This document shows positions 1 through 10,637 of a DNA stretch of 36,160 nt, in pieces. The stretch is from Actinomycetota bacterium (GTDB lineage: Bacteria > Actinomycetota > CADDZG01 > JAHWKV01 > JAOPZY01): positions 1 to 36,160 of the forward strand of contig JAOPZY010000062.1 of the NCBI GenBank assembly GCA_025963875.1. The letters run 5' to 3'. The notes below the pieces were generated by a model. It did not search any database. It had not been told where the DNA came from and saw only the letters and a list, made by a program, of their open reading frames with translations. A program made the position numbers and the translations under genes. Within the stretch, counting starts at the first letter, position 1; every line of letters starts with the position of its first letter.

Positions 1-1550
1 TCGCGATAAATGCGATTCAAATCGCGCATCAGCGCCTGCAGTTCGCGATGGTCCGGGTAGTCGAGCAGGTTCCAGTCGAGGCTCGAATCGTGATCCCATT
101 CGCGCCACTGGCCGATTTCCTCGCCCATGAAAATAAGTTTCTTGCCCGAGCGCGCCCACATGTAGGCGAACAGCGCGCGCTGATTTGCGAACTGGCGCCA
201 GCGGTCGCCCGGCATCTTGGCGAGCAGCGCGCGTTTGCCGTGCACGACCTCGTCATGCGACAGCGGCAGCACGAAGTTCTCGCTCCAGGCGTAGAGGAAG
301 CCGAAGGTGAGATCGCGATGATGATAGCGGCGATAGATCGGGTCGAGCGTGAAGTACTCGAGCGTATCGTGCATCCAGCCCATGTCCCACTTGAACCCGA
401 AGCCGAGGCCCCCGACGTAGGTGGGCCGGGACACCATCGGCCACGCCGTCGACTCCTCGGCCATCGTCTGGACGTCGGGGTACTCCTGGTACACGTCGGT
501 GTTGAGCTGGCGGAGGAAGTACAGCGCCTCGAGGTTCTCCCGGCCCCCGTACTCGTTCGGGATCCAGTCGCCGCCCTCACGCGAGTAGTCGAGGTACAGC
601 ATCGAGGCCACCGCATCCACCCGCAGGCCGTCGGCGTGGAACGTGCCGATCCAGTGCAGGGCGCTCGACATGAGGAAGCTGCGGACCTCGTTGCGGCCGT
701 AGTTGAAGATGTAGCTGTTCCAGTCGGGGTGGAATCCCTTGCGGGGGTCGGCGTGCTCGTAGAGGTGCGTGCCGTCGAAGTACCCCAGCCCGTGCTCGTC
801 GGTGGGGAAGTGCGACGGGACCCAGTCGAGGATCACGCCGACGCCGTGCTGGTGCAGGTAGTCGACGAGGTACATCAGGTCCTCGGGCGTCCCGTAGCGG
901 CTCGTCGGGGCGAAGTAGCCGGTGGTCTGGTAGCCCCACGATCCGTAGAACGGGTGCTCCATGAGCGGCAGGAACTCGACGTGCGTGAAGCCCATCCGTT
1001 GGGCGTACTCGGCGAGGCGCGGCGCCATCTCCCGGTAGGTGAGCCAGCGAGCCCCGTCTTCGGGGACCCGCATCCAGGAGCCGAGGTGCACCTCGTAGAT
1101 CGACATCGGGGCACCGAGGGCGTTGTGGCGCCAGCGCTCGGCCATCCAGGCATCGTCACCCCAGGTGTAGTCGATGTCCCACACCACAGAGGCCGTCTGC
1201 GGGGGCACCTCGGAATAGAGGGCGAAGGGGTCCGCCTTGTCGGCTCGGTACATGTTGTACCGGGAGGCGACGTGGTACTTGTAGCGCGTCCCCTTGCCGA
1301 TGCCGGGGATGAAGCCCTCCCAGATGCCGGACTTCTCGCGCACCCTGAGGGGGTGCGAATCCTTGCTCCAGCCGTTGAAGTCGCCCGTCACGTGCACGGC
1401 CTCGGCATTGGGCGCCCAGACGGAGAACACCGTCCCGGCAACGCCGTCGACGGTCGTCGGATGGGAACCCATCTTGTGCTGCAGCTGGGTGTGCGTCCCC
1501 TCGTTGAAGAGGTAGAGGTCGTCGTCGGTCAGCAGGCTGGGATCGGTCAT
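1..1550 (-). CDS. glgB: 1,4-alpha-glucan branching enzyme, C-terminus cut by window edge
   Basis: Introduces alpha-1,6 branches into alpha-1,4-glucan made by GlgE. The ORF track misses it because the gene runs off the left edge; I read about 516 codons on the minus strand. An N-terminal CBM48 segment ([21 protein letters not shown]-like) is followed by the GH13 barrel. Visible catalytic elements are [11 protein letters not shown] (nucleophile Asp), MAEESTAWP (acid/base Glu) and LSHDEVVHG (third Asp). It begins directly near CBM48, like the shorter GlgB forms without an extra N-terminal module. The ATG overlaps the malQ stop as ATGA, so it is translationally coupled to the GlgE operon. Odd: from roughly base 400 leftwards the codon usage changes to GCG, CGC, GAT, CAT, ATT and TAT-rich, unlike the rest of the gene (see findings). 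Identity is secure; the last part is outside the window. Confidence 0.96.
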   Translation of the reverse strand, partial: MTDPSLLTDDDLYLFNEGTHTQLQHKMGSHPTTVDGVAGTVFSVWAPNAEAVHVTGDFNGWSKDSHPLRVREKSGIWEGFIPGIGKGTRYKYHVASRYNMYRADKADPFALYSEVPPQTASVVWDIDYTWGDDAWMAERWRHNALGAPMSIYEVHLGSWMRVPEDGARWLTYREMAPRLAEYAQRMGFTHVEFLPLMEHPFYGSWGYQTTGYFAPTSRYGTPEDLMYLVDYLHQHGVGVILDWVPSHFPTDEHGLGYFDGTHLYEHADPRKGFHPDWNSYIFNYGRNEVRSFLMSSALHWIGTFHADGLRVDAVASMLYLDYSREGGDWIPNEYGGRENLEALYFLRQLNTDVYQEYPDVQTMAEESTAWPMVSRPTYVGGLGFGFKWDMGWMHDTLEYFTLDPIYRRYHHRDLTFGFLYAWSENFVLPLSHDEVVHGKRALLAKMPGDRWRQFANQRALFAYMWARSGKKLIFMGEEIGQWREWDHDSSLDWNLLDYPDHRELQALMRDLNRIYR

Positions 1551-3691
1551 CGGCTTCTCCACGTCGTGCCCTCCTCTACGGTCTCGGCGCGCGTGCGCAA
1601 GTCGTGTACCAATTTCAGCCTACCCACTACCTCGGGCATCGAACGGATCGCCTCCAGCGGGGAGGGGAAGCGCCGGCGCCAGTTCGGGTGCTCGTTGACG
1701 GTGCCGGGGATGTTCTGGCTGTGGGTCTCCCCCCAGAGGTCCTCCAGGAAGACCAGCACCCCCCGGGCGTCGCTGCGGGCCAGGAAGTCGAGCCAGGCGC
1801 CGACCACCTCGGCCTCCGGGTCGACGCCTGGCAACGGCGACGTCAGCAGCCCCTGGCGTACCAGGGCCCTCACCAGGAGCTTGCGGTCCCGTTCGCGCTC
1901 TGCGGTGTCCCGGGCCGCATGCTCCTCGGTGATCAGCCCCAACTCCAGGCGCTCGGTGATGTCGAGCCCGCGCCACCAGGCGGCGAACGGCGGCATGTCG
2001 TGGGTCCCGATGCTGGCGACCGTGGTCGGCGGCGGCGGCTCCAGGCCGTCCTCCCGTATCCCCCACCGGGCCACATGGCAGCCGTACACCCGGTGGGCTC
2101 GCATTGCCCGGCGGCACTCCGCGGGCACGGTGCCGAGATCCTCCCCGACGACCATCGTGTCGGACCGCTGGGATTCGAGACACAGGACGGCGTAGTTCTC
2201 CTCCGCCCGGTACCGGATGTAGACGCCCTCGCTGGCGTCGTGCCCCGGCGGGATCACGAACAGCCGGTGCAGCCCCATCACGTGGTCGATGCGCAGCACC
2301 CCGCAGCGGGCCATCAGCCGGCGGACCGAGTCGATGACATAGCCGTACCCGCCAGCCCGGATGCCCTCCGGGTGCAGCGGCGGGTTGCCCCAGTCCTGGC
2401 CCTTGGCGTTCATCGGGTCGGGGGGCGCCCCGGCGGTGCACCTGGGGAGGAACGCGCCGCGCTCACGCCAGACGTCGTAGCCGGCGGGATGGACCCCGAG
2501 CGGCAGGTCGAGCATCAACCCGGCCCCCGACCTGCGGGCTGCGGCCAGCTGGCCCGAGGCGACGAACTGCACGTAGCGGTGGTAGTTCCGCGCATCCTCC
2601 GGGACACCCGACGGCGCCAGCCGCCCGGCCCGCGCCTCGTCGGGCCACTCCTGCCACGGCCCGCGGAACGCCTCGCCGAAGGCCCGGAAGGCGGCGTAGT
2701 CGTCGAGGGCCGGGTCGGCGGCTGCGAAGCGCTCCAGTTCCTCACGCCGGGTGCCTCCGCCGGAGATCAGGCTTCCCGCCGCGGCGGCCAGGACGCTCCG
2801 CTTGGCCGCCGCTACCGCGTGGTAGTCCACCAGGGGCTCCTGTCCCGCCTCCAACAGGCCGGGAGCTGCCTCGGCCAGCGCCTCACGGGCCGCGGCAGAC
2901 GTCTCCAGCTCGGGCAGGGAAGCGACGTCGATGAAGACGTCGTTCCAGAACCGGCGCGTGACGGGGGAGTAGGGGCTGGGCTCGAACGGGTGGTCCAGGA
3001 ACGTGGCGAACAGCGGCAGCGTCGCCACGAAGTGACCGCCCTCCTCCCCGATCCAATCCTGGAGGTCCCCGAGATCCCGGAAGTCGCCGATGCCCAGGGA
3101 ATGCGCCGAGTGGACGGCGTAGAGGGGTGCGAACGCTCCCCACAGCCGGGGGGCCTCGGGACCCTCCGCCGCTTTGCGGGGCGCAGCGATGACCACGGCT
3201 TCGCCCCGCCGCCGCCCCGCTGACACCGAGAGGCGGTGGTAGCCGGGCGGCATCCGCTGCCCGAGCCGCAAGTCCAGCGAGACGTACTGGTTGCCGTCGA
3301 CCTCGGCCCGCTGCCGTACCGCGGGTCCCATGGCGCCGTCCAGGTCCACCCGGAAGGTGTCGACGGCGCCGTCCTCCAACTCCAGGCGCCCCCCGAGGCT
3401 CCCCGCCGCCGCCCCGGCCGGCAGCCGCACCCGCAGCGTCGTGAGGCGGCCGTCCCACGCCACCACGACCGGCTCGACGGTTCGCCGCCACAGGTCCCGC
3501 TGCCGAGCCCGGAGGGCCAACCCGATCTCCCGCGGCGATGAGGCCTCGGGGGAGATCGGGGCGCCGAGCGCTTCGAGGACCGACAGCAGGGATTCGCGCG
3601 AGGCTCGGATGCGGCGGTTCTCGACATCCACGTAGCTGGTGAGCACGTTCCAGAGCTGGGCCAGGCGGGCCAGCTCAGGCTCCGGTTTCAG
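1547..3691 (-). CDS. malQ: 4-alpha-glucanotransferase (amylomaltase), probable CTG start
   Basis: Transfers alpha-1,4-glucan segments between maltodextrins, recycling short chains in the cytoplasm. The protein has GH77 features: [19 protein letters not shown] near residue 240, [17 protein letters not shown], then [17 protein letters not shown] (nucleophile Asp), [10 protein letters not shown] (acid Glu) and [14 protein letters not shown]. Its length of about 714 residues suits actinobacterial MalQ with an N-terminal extension. The ORF track begins it far upstream inside treS, which is a shadow. Homology begins at [15 protein letters not shown], immediately after the treS stop. The only good start there is a CTG at 3691, seven bases after a GAGG, which would leave 2 bp between treS and malQ. 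A GTG at 3646 is the alternative but would trim the conserved N-terminus. The stop overlaps the glgB ATG. Confidence 0.93.
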   Translation of the reverse strand: MKPEPELARLAQLWNVLTSYVDVENRRIRASRESLLSVLEALGAPISPEASSPREIGLALRARQRDLWRRTVEPVVVAWDGRLTTLRVRLPAGAAAGSLGGRLELEDGAVDTFRVDLDGAMGPAVRQRAEVDGNQYVSLDLRLGQRMPPGYHRLSVSAGRRRGEAVVIAAPRKAAEGPEAPRLWGAFAPLYAVHSAHSLGIGDFRDLGDLQDWIGEEGGHFVATLPLFATFLDHPFEPSPYSPVTRRFWNDVFIDVASLPELETSAAAREALAEAAPGLLEAGQEPLVDYHAVAAAKRSVLAAAAGSLISGGGTRREELERFAAADPALDDYAAFRAFGEAFRGPWQEWPDEARAGRLAPSGVPEDARNYHRYVQFVASGQLAAARRSGAGLMLDLPLGVHPAGYDVWRERGAFLPRCTAGAPPDPMNAKGQDWGNPPLHPEGIRAGGYGYVIDSVRRLMARCGVLRIDHVMGLHRLFVIPPGHDASEGVYIRYRAEENYAVLCLESQRSDTMVVGEDLGTVPAECRRAMRAHRVYGCHVARWGIREDGLEPPPPTTVASIGTHDMPPFAAWWRGLDITERLELGLITEEHAARDTAERERDRKLLVRALVRQGLLTSPLPGVDPEAEVVGAWLDFLARSDARGVLVFLEDLWGETHSQNIPGTVNEHPNWRRRFPSPLEAIRSMPEVVGRLKLVHDLRTRAETVEEGTTWRSR

Positions 3692-3693
3692 GC

Positions 3694-6600
3694 CTATTCC
3701 TCGAGCAGCTGGAGGATGCCCTGGATGGGGATCTTCATCCACTGCGGACGGTTGTTTGCCTCGTAGCCGAGCTCGTACATCGCTTTGCCGAGCAGGAAGG
3801 TGTCGAGCAGGACCTTGGTGTGGGCCTCGGAGCGGGGGATGAAGCTGGCCCCCTGGGCGACGTCGAGATAGGTGCCGAGGAACGCCCCCGCCGACCACAG
3901 GTACCAGAACCGCACCCAGTGCTGCAGCACGGAGGGGTCCCGGTCGGCGGCGATGCCCCCCACCCGTCCGTAGAGCGCGCTGTATGCCGCGTAGTTCAGG
4001 GACCGCAGCATCCCGGCCACGTCCTGGAGGGGCGACCGCTTGATGCGGCGCTCGGACAACGGGCGGGCCGGCTCCCCCTCGAAGTCGATGATGACGAAGT
4101 CCTTGCCGGTGTACAGCACCTGGCCGAGGTGGTAGTCGCCGTGGATGCGGATCCTCGAGGCGTTGATCTTCGGCTCCAGCACCCGCTGCAGCCGCCGCAC
4201 GACGTCGCTCTCGAGATCGAGGATCTGGACCGCCTCGGGGATCTGGTCGCCCAGGTCCCGCAGCAGCCGGAAGTTCTGCACGGTGATGCTGCGCATGGTC
4301 TGGTAGAGCGACCGCTGGTAGAACGGCGTCATGGGCTCGGGGGCGAAGGCGGGGTCCTCGCCGCCGGACGCCAGCGCCAGGTGCAGCTCGGCGGTGCGGC
4401 GCCCGAGCAGCCGGGCCCGGTCGAGGTAGTCGGCCATCGTCTCGCGGGCAAGCACCGGCGGCTCCACCCTGGCGGCCTGGAACAGACCGAGACCCTCCGG
4501 GATCGGCGGGTCGGGGATCTCGGGGTGGCGGACGATGGCCTCCTCGAAGAACCTGCCCAGCGAGTCCAGCGTGTAGTGCCAGGCGTCCCCGCTGTTGGGC
4601 ACGAGCTCCTGGGCGATGCCGAGCGTCATCGGCTCCCCCTTGCCCCGCCGGTACTCCAGCGCTCCCGCCACCTTCGGCACGTGCGGGAAGCCGACCCGCT
4701 CGGTGAGGAAGCGCCCGATCTCGAGGTCGGGGTTGACCCCTGCCTCGGGGCGCCGGAAGAGCTTGAAGAACAGCCGGTCGCCGAAGATCACCGACGTGTT
4801 CGACTGCTCCGCCTGCATCGGCTGGGGCTCGAGGGCCAGGGGTGCGCCGCCGGTCACCGCCTTGAAGGCCTTCGTCGGCGTGGCGAGCAGCCGCCCGGAT
4901 TGGCCCGGGATCTGGCGTCGCTTGGCGATCGCCTCCAGCAGCGCGCTGTCGAACTGCTCGTTCCAGAGTGCGTCGAACAGCATCCACTCGCCGTTCTTCG
5001 TCTTGAGGCGCGCCACCGCCGTGTCGGCGACCGCGTGGTTCAGGTCGCCGCTTCGCTGCGCCGGGGTGGCGCCGAGGGCAAGGACATAGGTCTGCGCGTC
5101 GCCCTCCACGTACTCGACCCTGACCGGGCAGATGAAGCCCAGGGGCGGCTCCGACTTGGCAGCTGCGGTCTGCGCCCGCCCGGACGCCCCCGGCCTGGAG
5201 ACCGCGATCACGTCCTCGAGCACGGTGGAGGCGATCTTCTGCGCCTTCGCCCCGAACCACCGCCGGCCCATGAGGTATTGCGGCAGGACCTCTTCGAGCG
5301 CGCCACGGCTGCGGCGGTTGAAGATCTCCTCCCACTCCCCCGCCACCTCGATGACCGGCAGCGGGGCCTCGGGGTCCTGGCGGGGCTGGCGGTCGCGCGA
5401 CGACTGCGCCTCCAGGGCAAACCAGTAGAACGAGTGGGGACCCAGGGTGAACAGGTACGGCTGGTCCCCGATGCGGGGCAGCTCCGTCTGGCCGAACAGC
5501 TCGACGGGCACGGCGCCCCGGTGTCCCCTGAGGTCGAGCTCCGCGTACTGCATGAACCGGGAGAGATTGGCGACGACGAGGATCACCTCGTCCCCGTACG
5601 TCCGGGTGAAGGCAAGCACCTTGCGGTTCTCCGGATACAGGAACTCCAGCGAGCCCCGTCCGAACGCCTGGTACCGCCGCCGCAGGACCACGAGGCGTTT
5701 CGTCCACCACAGCAGCGAGTTCGAGTTGTTGGACTGGCCCTCGACGTTGACCGCCTGGGCGTGGTACTCGGGGTCGATGACCACCGGCAGGAAGATGCTC
5801 TGGGGGTTGGCCCGCGAGAAGCCTGCGTTGCGGTCGCCGTTCCACTGCATCGGCGTGCGGACCCCGTTGCGGTCGCCGAGGTAGATGTTGTCGCCCATCC
5901 CGATCTCGTCCCCGTAATAGACGACGGGGGTGCCGGGCATCGAGAAGAGCAGCCCGTTCATCAGCTCGATCGTCTTGCGGTCGGCGCCGAGCAGCGGTGC
6001 GAGGCGGCGGCGGATCCCGAGGTTGATGCGGGCCTGCGGGTCGCCCGCGTACACGCGGTACATGTAGTCCCGCTCCTCGTCCGTGACCATCTCGAGGGTG
6101 AGCTCGTCGTGGTTGCGGAGGAACACCGCCCACTGGGCCGTGTCGGGGATCGGCGGCGTCTGGCCGAGGATGTCGAGGACGGGGAAGCGGTCCTCCATGC
6201 GGATCGACATGAACAGGCGCGGCATGAGGGGGAAGTGGAACGCCATGTGGCACTCGTCGCCCTTGCCGAAGTAGGCGCTGGCGTCCTCGGGCCACTGGTT
6301 CGCCTCGGCCAGCAGCATGCGGTTCTGGTAGCGCTCGTCGATGTGTGCCCGCAGCTCCTTCAGGATCTGGTGCGTCTCGGGGAGGTTCTCCCCGCTGGTC
6401 CCCTCCCGCTCGATGAGGTAGGGCACGGCGTCGAGGCGCAGCCCGTCGACCCCCAGGTCGAGCCAGAAGTCCACGACGCTGAACATCGCCCGCTTCACCT
6501 CGGGGTTGTCCCAGTTCAGGTCGGGCTGATGGGAGTAGAAGCGGTGCCAGTAGTAGGCCTTCGCCACCGGGTCCCACGCCCAGTTCGACGTCTCGAAGTC

Positions 6601-7086
6601 CTTGAAGATGATGCGGGCGTCCCGGTAGCGGTCCGGCGTGTCGCTCCAGACGTAGAAGTCACGGTGGACGCTTCCGGGCCGTGCCCGCCGTGCCCGCTGG
6701 AACCACGGGTGCTGGTCGGAGCTGTGGTTGAGCACCAGTTCGGTGATCACCTTCAGCCCGCGCCACCGGGCCTCCCGCAGGAACGTCTTGAAGTCCCGCA
6801 GGGTCCCGTAGGAGGGGTGGATGTCGGTGTAGTCGGCGATGTCGTAGCCGTCGTCGCGCAGGGGGGAGGGGTAGAACGGCAGCAGCCAGACCGCCGTGAC
6901 CCCGAGGTCCTGCAGGTAGTCGAGCTTGCTCGTGAGTCCCTTGAAGTCACCGATGCCGTCGGAGTCGGAGTCGGAGAATGCCCGCACCGGCACCTCGTAG
7001 ATGACGGCGTCCTTGTACCAGAGCGTGTCCCCCGAGTGAGGCTGTCCGACCAGGGTTGACTGTGCCGCGGCGGTCCTACGGGCCAT
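3694..7086 (-). CDS. treS: Trehalose synthase-maltokinase fusion protein (TreS-Pep2)
   Basis: Bifunctional enzyme: TreS interconverts trehalose and maltose, and the kinase half phosphorylates maltose to alpha-maltose-1-phosphate, the GlgE substrate. At 1130 residues it is the sum of both families. Residues about 20-565 are GH13 trehalose synthase, with [10 protein letters not shown] (nucleophile D219), LLAEANQW (E261), FLRNHDEL (D327) and [15 protein letters not shown]. Residues about 600-1130 are maltokinase, with [12 protein letters not shown] at the domain start, [12 protein letters not shown] as the catalytic loop and [10 protein letters not shown] as the metal-binding motif. In many actinobacteria these are two genes; here they are one frame. 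The ATG lies inside the glgE end (11-bp overlap), and malQ follows immediately. The trehalose-dependent supply of maltose-1-phosphate is therefore tied to the polymerase in one transcript. Confidence 0.97.
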   Translation of the reverse strand: MARRTAAAQSTLVGQPHSGDTLWYKDAVIYEVPVRAFSDSDSDGIGDFKGLTSKLDYLQDLGVTAVWLLPFYPSPLRDDGYDIADYTDIHPSYGTLRDFKTFLREARWRGLKVITELVLNHSSDQHPWFQRARRARPGSVHRDFYVWSDTPDRYRDARIIFKDFETSNWAWDPVAKAYYWHRFYSHQPDLNWDNPEVKRAMFSVVDFWLDLGVDGLRLDAVPYLIEREGTSGENLPETHQILKELRAHIDERYQNRMLLAEANQWPEDASAYFGKGDECHMAFHFPLMPRLFMSIRMEDRFPVLDILGQTPPIPDTAQWAVFLRNHDELTLEMVTDEERDYMYRVYAGDPQARINLGIRRRLAPLLGADRKTIELMNGLLFSMPGTPVVYYGDEIGMGDNIYLGDRNGVRTPMQWNGDRNAGFSRANPQSIFLPVVIDPEYHAQAVNVEGQSNNSNSLLWWTKRLVVLRRRYQAFGRGSLEFLYPENRKVLAFTRTYGDEVILVVANLSRFMQYAELDLRGHRGAVPVELFGQTELPRIGDQPYLFTLGPHSFYWFALEAQSSRDRQPRQDPEAPLPVIEVAGEWEEIFNRRSRGALEEVLPQYLMGRRWFGAKAQKIASTVLEDVIAVSRPGASGRAQTAAAKSEPPLGFICPVRVEYVEGDAQTYVLALGATPAQRSGDLNHAVADTAVARLKTKNGEWMLFDALWNEQFDSALLEAIAKRRQIPGQSGRLLATPTKAFKAVTGGAPLALEPQPMQAEQSNTSVIFGDRLFFKLFRRPEAGVNPDLEIGRFLTERVGFPHVPKVAGALEYRRGKGEPMTLGIAQELVPNSGDAWHYTLDSLGRFFEEAIVRHPEIPDPPIPEGLGLFQAARVEPPVLARETMADYLDRARLLGRRTAELHLALASGGEDPAFAPEPMTPFYQRSLYQTMRSITVQNFRLLRDLGDQIPEAVQILDLESDVVRRLQRVLEPKINASRIRIHGDYHLGQVLYTGKDFVIIDFEGEPARPLSERRIKRSPLQDVAGMLRSLNYAAYSALYGRVGGIAADRDPSVLQHWVRFWYLWSAGAFLGTYLDVAQGASFIPRSEAHTKVLLDTFLLGKAMYELGYEANNRPQWMKIPIQGILQLLEE

Positions 7087-9043
7087 AACTCACGGGGGCG
7101 TCGTGGGGGCGCAGGGCCAGGATGTGGGCGGGCAAGGCGGCGGGGTCGAGGCGAACGTAGTTGCGGGGGCCGCTCCAGGTGAACCTCGTGCCGGTCAGCA
7201 GGTCCTCGACCTGGTACGGGTCGTAGGCCGGCAGGCCGAGCGCCGCCAGGGGGAGGTCGACCCAGCCGGACTGGGCGTAGTGCGGGTCGAGGTTCACGAC
7301 GACCAGGATGACATTGGACAGGTCATCTGTTGCCTTCGTCCAGGCGATGAGCTGGTCGTTGTCCACCGGTTGGAAGGCGGGGATGGCGTCGCCCTGGAGG
7401 GCCGGGTTGTCGTTGCGGGCGAGGTTCACCCGGGCGATCACCTCGCTCAGGCTGTCCATCCGGTGCAGGTCCCAGCTGCGGATCTCGTACTTCTCCGAGT
7501 TCAGGTACTCCTCCGAGCCGGGGGTGATGGGGGCGTCCTCGCCCATCTCGAACGGCGGGCCGTAGATGCCGTAGGAGGGGCTCAGGCAGGCCGCCAGGAT
7601 CAGCCGGGCGACGAAGGCCGCCCGGCCGCCGCCTCCCTGAAGCTGCTGGGCCAGGATGTCGGGCGTGTTCGGCCAGAAGTTGGGCCGGAAGAACTCCCTG
7701 ACCTCGGTGGTGGTGAGCTCGGTGACGTACTCGATGAGCTCGGCCTTCGTCGTCCGCCAGGTGAAGTACGTGTACGACTGGGTGAAGCCGAGCTTCGCCA
7801 GGCGGTACATCACCTTCGGGCGGGTGAATGCCTCGGCCAGGAACAGCACGTCGGGGTGCTCGGCCTTCACGCCACCGATCAGCCACTCCCAGAAGGCGAA
7901 CGTCTTGGTGTGGGGGTTGTCGACCCGGAAGATCTTCACCCCATGGCCGATCCAGTAGTCCACGACCTCTTTCAGCGCCTCCCAGAGGTTCTGCCAGTCC
8001 TCGCTCTCGAAGTCGAGCGGGTAGATGTCCTGGTACTTCTTCGGGGGGTTCTCGGCGTACTGCAGGGTGCCGTCGGGCCGGGCCCGGAACCACTGGGGGT
8101 GCTCGGTGACCCACGGATGGTCGGGGGAGGCCTGGATCGCGAAGTCGAGCGCGATCTCGAGGCCGAAGCGCCCGGCCGCCACGACCAACCGGTCGAAGTC
8201 GGCGATGGTGCCGAGTTCCGGGTGGATGGCGGTGTGGCCGCCCTCAGCGCCGCCGATGGCCCAGGGGCTGCCGGGATCTTCGGGGCCAGCCTCCGTCGAG
8301 TTGTTCTTGCCCTTGCGGTGGGCGACGCCGATGGGGTGGATCGGCGGCAGGTACAGCACGTCGAAGCCGAGCCCGGCGACGTACGGCAGGCGCCGCTCGA
8401 CGTCCTTGAGCGTGCCGTGGCGGCCCGGCTCGTCCGATGCCGAGCGCGGGAACATCTCGTACCAGGCGCTGAAGCGGGCCCGGGGCCGGTCCACGACCAT
8501 GCCGTACTCCTGAGACGAGCCGGCCAGGGTGGTGTCGGCGTAGGCCGAGACCAGGGCCACCATCTCGCTGCTCAGGCCCAGCAGGTCGCCGGGGCCACGA
8601 AGCTGCTCCGCCTGGGCGAGCAACCGCTCTGCGTCCTCGCCGGGGGCGCGCTTGGCGGCTGCCTCGATCAGGTCCGCCCCGATCAGGCGGTCCACCTTGA
8701 CGTCCACCCCGGCTTCGCGCTTTTTCTGCATCCCGCGCCACCAGGTGGCGAAATGATCCACCCAACCGCGAACCGAGTACTCGTAGTTGCCGATCTCCTC
8801 CGGGACGAAGGAAGCCCGCCAGCGGTCGTTGCCCAGGTCCTCCATCGGCATCTCGGTCCACTGCTTGGCGCCGTGCCGCCGCCAGCCCAGGATGCCGGTG
8901 ACCACGTCGTGGCCGTCGGCGAAGACGTCCGCCTCCACGGTGACCGTGTCGCCCGTTATGCGTTTGATGGCGAACCGTCCGCAGTCGATCTCGGGTTGCA
9001 CACCCTCCACGACAACGCGGCGCCTGCCGTCGCTCAAGTTCAT
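7076..9043 (-). CDS. glgE: Alpha-1,4-glucan:maltose-1-phosphate maltosyltransferase
   Basis: Extends alpha-1,4-glucan two glucose units at a time from maltose-1-phosphate, releasing phosphate. The 655-residue length is normal for the family. An N-terminal beta-sandwich domain (residues 1-100) and an inserted helical domain (about 100-185) precede the GH13_3 barrel. Visible are [46 protein letters not shown] with nucleophile D375, and [14 protein letters not shown] with acid E404. These correspond to the catalytic pair known in Streptomyces and Mycobacterium GlgE. It is the first gene of a leftward operon (glgE, treS, malQ, glgB). The start is ATG 9043 with AAAGGCGAGG upstream. It is divergent from glgM across a 144-bp spacer that carries a repeated TTGCTC motif, so both halves of the pathway may share control. 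Confidence 0.97.
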   Translation of the reverse strand: MNLSDGRRRVVVEGVQPEIDCGRFAIKRITGDTVTVEADVFADGHDVVTGILGWRRHGAKQWTEMPMEDLGNDRWRASFVPEEIGNYEYSVRGWVDHFATWWRGMQKKREAGVDVKVDRLIGADLIEAAAKRAPGEDAERLLAQAEQLRGPGDLLGLSSEMVALVSAYADTTLAGSSQEYGMVVDRPRARFSAWYEMFPRSASDEPGRHGTLKDVERRLPYVAGLGFDVLYLPPIHPIGVAHRKGKNNSTEAGPEDPGSPWAIGGAEGGHTAIHPELGTIADFDRLVVAAGRFGLEIALDFAIQASPDHPWVTEHPQWFRARPDGTLQYAENPPKKYQDIYPLDFESEDWQNLWEALKEVVDYWIGHGVKIFRVDNPHTKTFAFWEWLIGGVKAEHPDVLFLAEAFTRPKVMYRLAKLGFTQSYTYFTWRTTKAELIEYVTELTTTEVREFFRPNFWPNTPDILAQQLQGGGGRAAFVARLILAACLSPSYGIYGPPFEMGEDAPITPGSEEYLNSEKYEIRSWDLHRMDSLSEVIARVNLARNDNPALQGDAIPAFQPVDNDQLIAWTKATDDLSNVILVVVNLDPHYAQSGWVDLPLAALGLPAYDPYQVEDLLTGTRFTWSGPRNYVRLDPAALPAHILALRPHDAPVSYGP

Positions 9044-9187
9044 GCGCCTCGCCTTTATGACTTGCTCAGGGACTTGCTCGGGCCGGTCCGGATAAGGTCC
9101 ACTCTAAAGGATGCCTGCCGACCTCTCGCCCTTCGTTGCTCAGGGGTTCATACCCAAGGCCGGGGCACCATCATGCATGGGGTATTC
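9044..9187. promoter_or_regulatory. Divergent glgE/glgM intergenic region with repeated TTGCTCAGGG-type motif
   Basis: This 144-bp spacer holds the promoters of both the leftward glgE operon and rightward glgM. It contains a 12-bp tandem repeat, GACTTGCTCAGG at 9059-9070 and GACTTGCTCGGG at 9071-9082 (one mismatch), and a third copy of TTGCTCAGGG at 9136-9145. Repeats of this kind in a divergent promoter suggest an operator, but no regulator is identified. No -35/-10 pair matches consensus well in either direction. ATG 9173 and GTG 9188 are both possible glgM starts, each with a GGGG-type ribosome binding site. Confidence 0.5.
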
Positions 9188-10408
9188 GTGAAGGTCGTCC
9201 TGATGAGCCGCGAGTATCCCCCCGAGGTGTACGGGGGCGCGGGGGTCCACGTGGCCTACCTGGCCGCGGAGCTGGCCCGCTCGGTGCCCGTCGAGGTGCG
9301 CTGTTTCGGCGCCCAGCGGCCGGAATCGCGGCCGGGGGAGCCGGTGGTCAAGGCCTTCGGGGACCCCACCGCAGGACCGGGCGCCCCCCACAATGCGGGC
9401 ACCCTCCAGATCCTCTCCATCAATCTCTCGATGGCCGCGGGCCTCGACGATGCCTCGGTGGTCCACAGCCACACCTGGTACGCGAACCTGGGTGGGCACG
9501 CCGCCAAGCTCCTGTACGGCCTTCCCCACGTCATGACCTGCCACAGCCTCGAGCCGAAGCGGCTCTGGAAGGCCGAGCAGCTCGGAGCGGGGGGCCACGC
9601 CCTGTCGAGCTTCTGCGAGCGCACCGGGATCGAGGCTGCCGACGCCGTCATCGCCGTATCGGGTCAGATGCGCCTCGATGTACTGGAGTGCTACCCGGCC
9701 GTGGACCCGGAGCGGGTCGTCGTCATCCACAACGGCGTGGACCCCGAGGAGTACAAGCCGGACCACAATATCGACGCCCTGGAGCGCCACGGGATCGACC
9801 CCGCCACCCCCTCCGTCGTCTTCGTCGGCAGGATCACCCGCCAGAAGGGCATCACGCACCTGCTCGACGCGGCCGAGGACATCGATCCCGGTGCCCAGCT
9901 CGTCCTGTGCGCGAGCGCCCCCGACACCCCAGGCCTGGCCGCCCTGATCGCCGAGAAGGTCGCCCGCCTGCAGGACTGGCGGCCCGGCGTCATCTGGATC
10001 CCGGAGCCCCTGCCGCGGCGGGAGGTGATCCAGATCATGAGCCACGCCACCGTGTTCTGCTGCCCGTCCATCTACGAGCCCCTCGGGATCGTCAACCTGG
10101 AGGCGATGGCCTGCGAGGCTGCGGTGGTGGCGACGGCGACCGGCGGCATCCCGGAGGTCGTCGACGACGGCGTCACCGGGCTGCTGGTGCCCTACGACCC
10201 CGTGGCACCGGGTCCGTCCGGCGAGGTGGGCCCTTCCGACCCGGCGCAGTTCGCCCGCGACATCGCCGAGCGGGTCAACGTCCTCGTCGCCGACCCCGCC
10301 CGCGCGGATGCGATGGGCCGGGCAGGGCGGCGCCGGGTGATCGAGCAGTTCAGCTGGGAGGCCGCGGCCCGCCGGACCATCGAGGTCTACGAGGCGGTCA
10401 CGCCGTAA
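9188..10408 (+). CDS. glgM: Alpha-maltose-1-phosphate synthase (GT4 glycosyltransferase, GlgM/GlgA type)
   Basis: Likely joins ADP-glucose and glucose-1-phosphate to make maltose-1-phosphate for GlgE. The 406-residue protein is a GT4 GT-B fold: N-terminal MSREYPPEVYGGAGVHV, VVHSHTWYANLGGHAAKLLY, then SLEPKRLWKAEQLG, VVFVGRITRQKGITHLL and PSIYEPLGIVNLEAMAC with the E-x7-E donor-binding motif. This is the pattern of mycobacterial Rv1212c rather than of GT5 GlgA, which is longer and starts with KTGGL. I chose GTG 9188 because GGGG sits five bases upstream and the family begins at this point; ATG 9173 would add five residues. No ADP-glucose pyrophosphorylase gene (glgC) is in the window. Context with glgE, treS, malQ and glgB supports the maltose-1-phosphate role. 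Exact substrate is inferred. Confidence 0.92.
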   Translation: MKVVLMSREYPPEVYGGAGVHVAYLAAELARSVPVEVRCFGAQRPESRPGEPVVKAFGDPTAGPGAPHNAGTLQILSINLSMAAGLDDASVVHSHTWYANLGGHAAKLLYGLPHVMTCHSLEPKRLWKAEQLGAGGHALSSFCERTGIEAADAVIAVSGQMRLDVLECYPAVDPERVVVIHNGVDPEEYKPDHNIDALERHGIDPATPSVVFVGRITRQKGITHLLDAAEDIDPGAQLVLCASAPDTPGLAALIAEKVARLQDWRPGVIWIPEPLPRREVIQIMSHATVFCCPSIYEPLGIVNLEAMACEAAVVATATGGIPEVVDDGVTGLLVPYDPVAPGPSGEVGPSDPAQFARDIAERVNVLVADPARADAMGRAGRRRVIEQFSWEAAARRTIEVYEAVTP

Positions 10409-10443
10409 ACCCGGTGGAGGTGAGCAGGCTGACGCCTGCTTAT

Positions 10444-10498
10444 AATCTTCTTTGTATGCAAAAACATGATAATGCTGCTTAATCATACAAAGAAGGTT
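10444..10498. repeat. AT-rich inverted repeat downstream of glgM
   Basis: Arms at 10444-10458 and 10484-10498 are 15 bp with one mismatch (a G-U pair in RNA), built around CTTCTTTGTATG and CATACAAAGAAG, with a 25-nt loop. The element is much richer in A and T than its surroundings. It lies in the 229-bp gap between glgM and the ABC ATPase gene and could terminate glgM transcription, though no T-tract follows either arm. A relict mobile element or a binding site is also possible. The rest of the gap (10499-10620) shows no gene. Confidence 0.7.
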
Positions 10499-10637
10499 CG
10501 TCATCGAAGTTAGATCACAGTTGGTGGGCAACCGGCCCAAGCGCCTGCAGCTCGTGAGCCCCGGCTGCGCCGCGGAGGCAGCTGTTCCGCTGTGGCAATT
10601 CGCTCCGAACAACCTATTCGGGTTGTAGGATGCTGAG

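Noticed and set aside
48-2195. 715-residue plus-strand ORF, and similar long ORFs at 1604..3223, 3820..7059 and 7103..9187
   Set aside because: They lie antisense to glgB, malQ, treS and glgE; composition is Val/Arg/His/Gly-rich shadow sequence with no recognisable domain.
3692-6577. N-terminal extension of the malQ ORF in the track (1676 residues)
   Set aside because: It is out-of-frame sequence inside treS; MalQ homology starts only after the treS stop.
9188-10408. Classical GT5 glycogen synthase GlgA
   Set aside because: Length, N-terminal SREYPPEVYGG motif and gene context match the GT4 GlgM type.
10444-10498. Integron attC site or phage attachment site
   Set aside because: No conserved GTTRRRY/RYYYAAC ends, no integrase gene and no tRNA end nearby.
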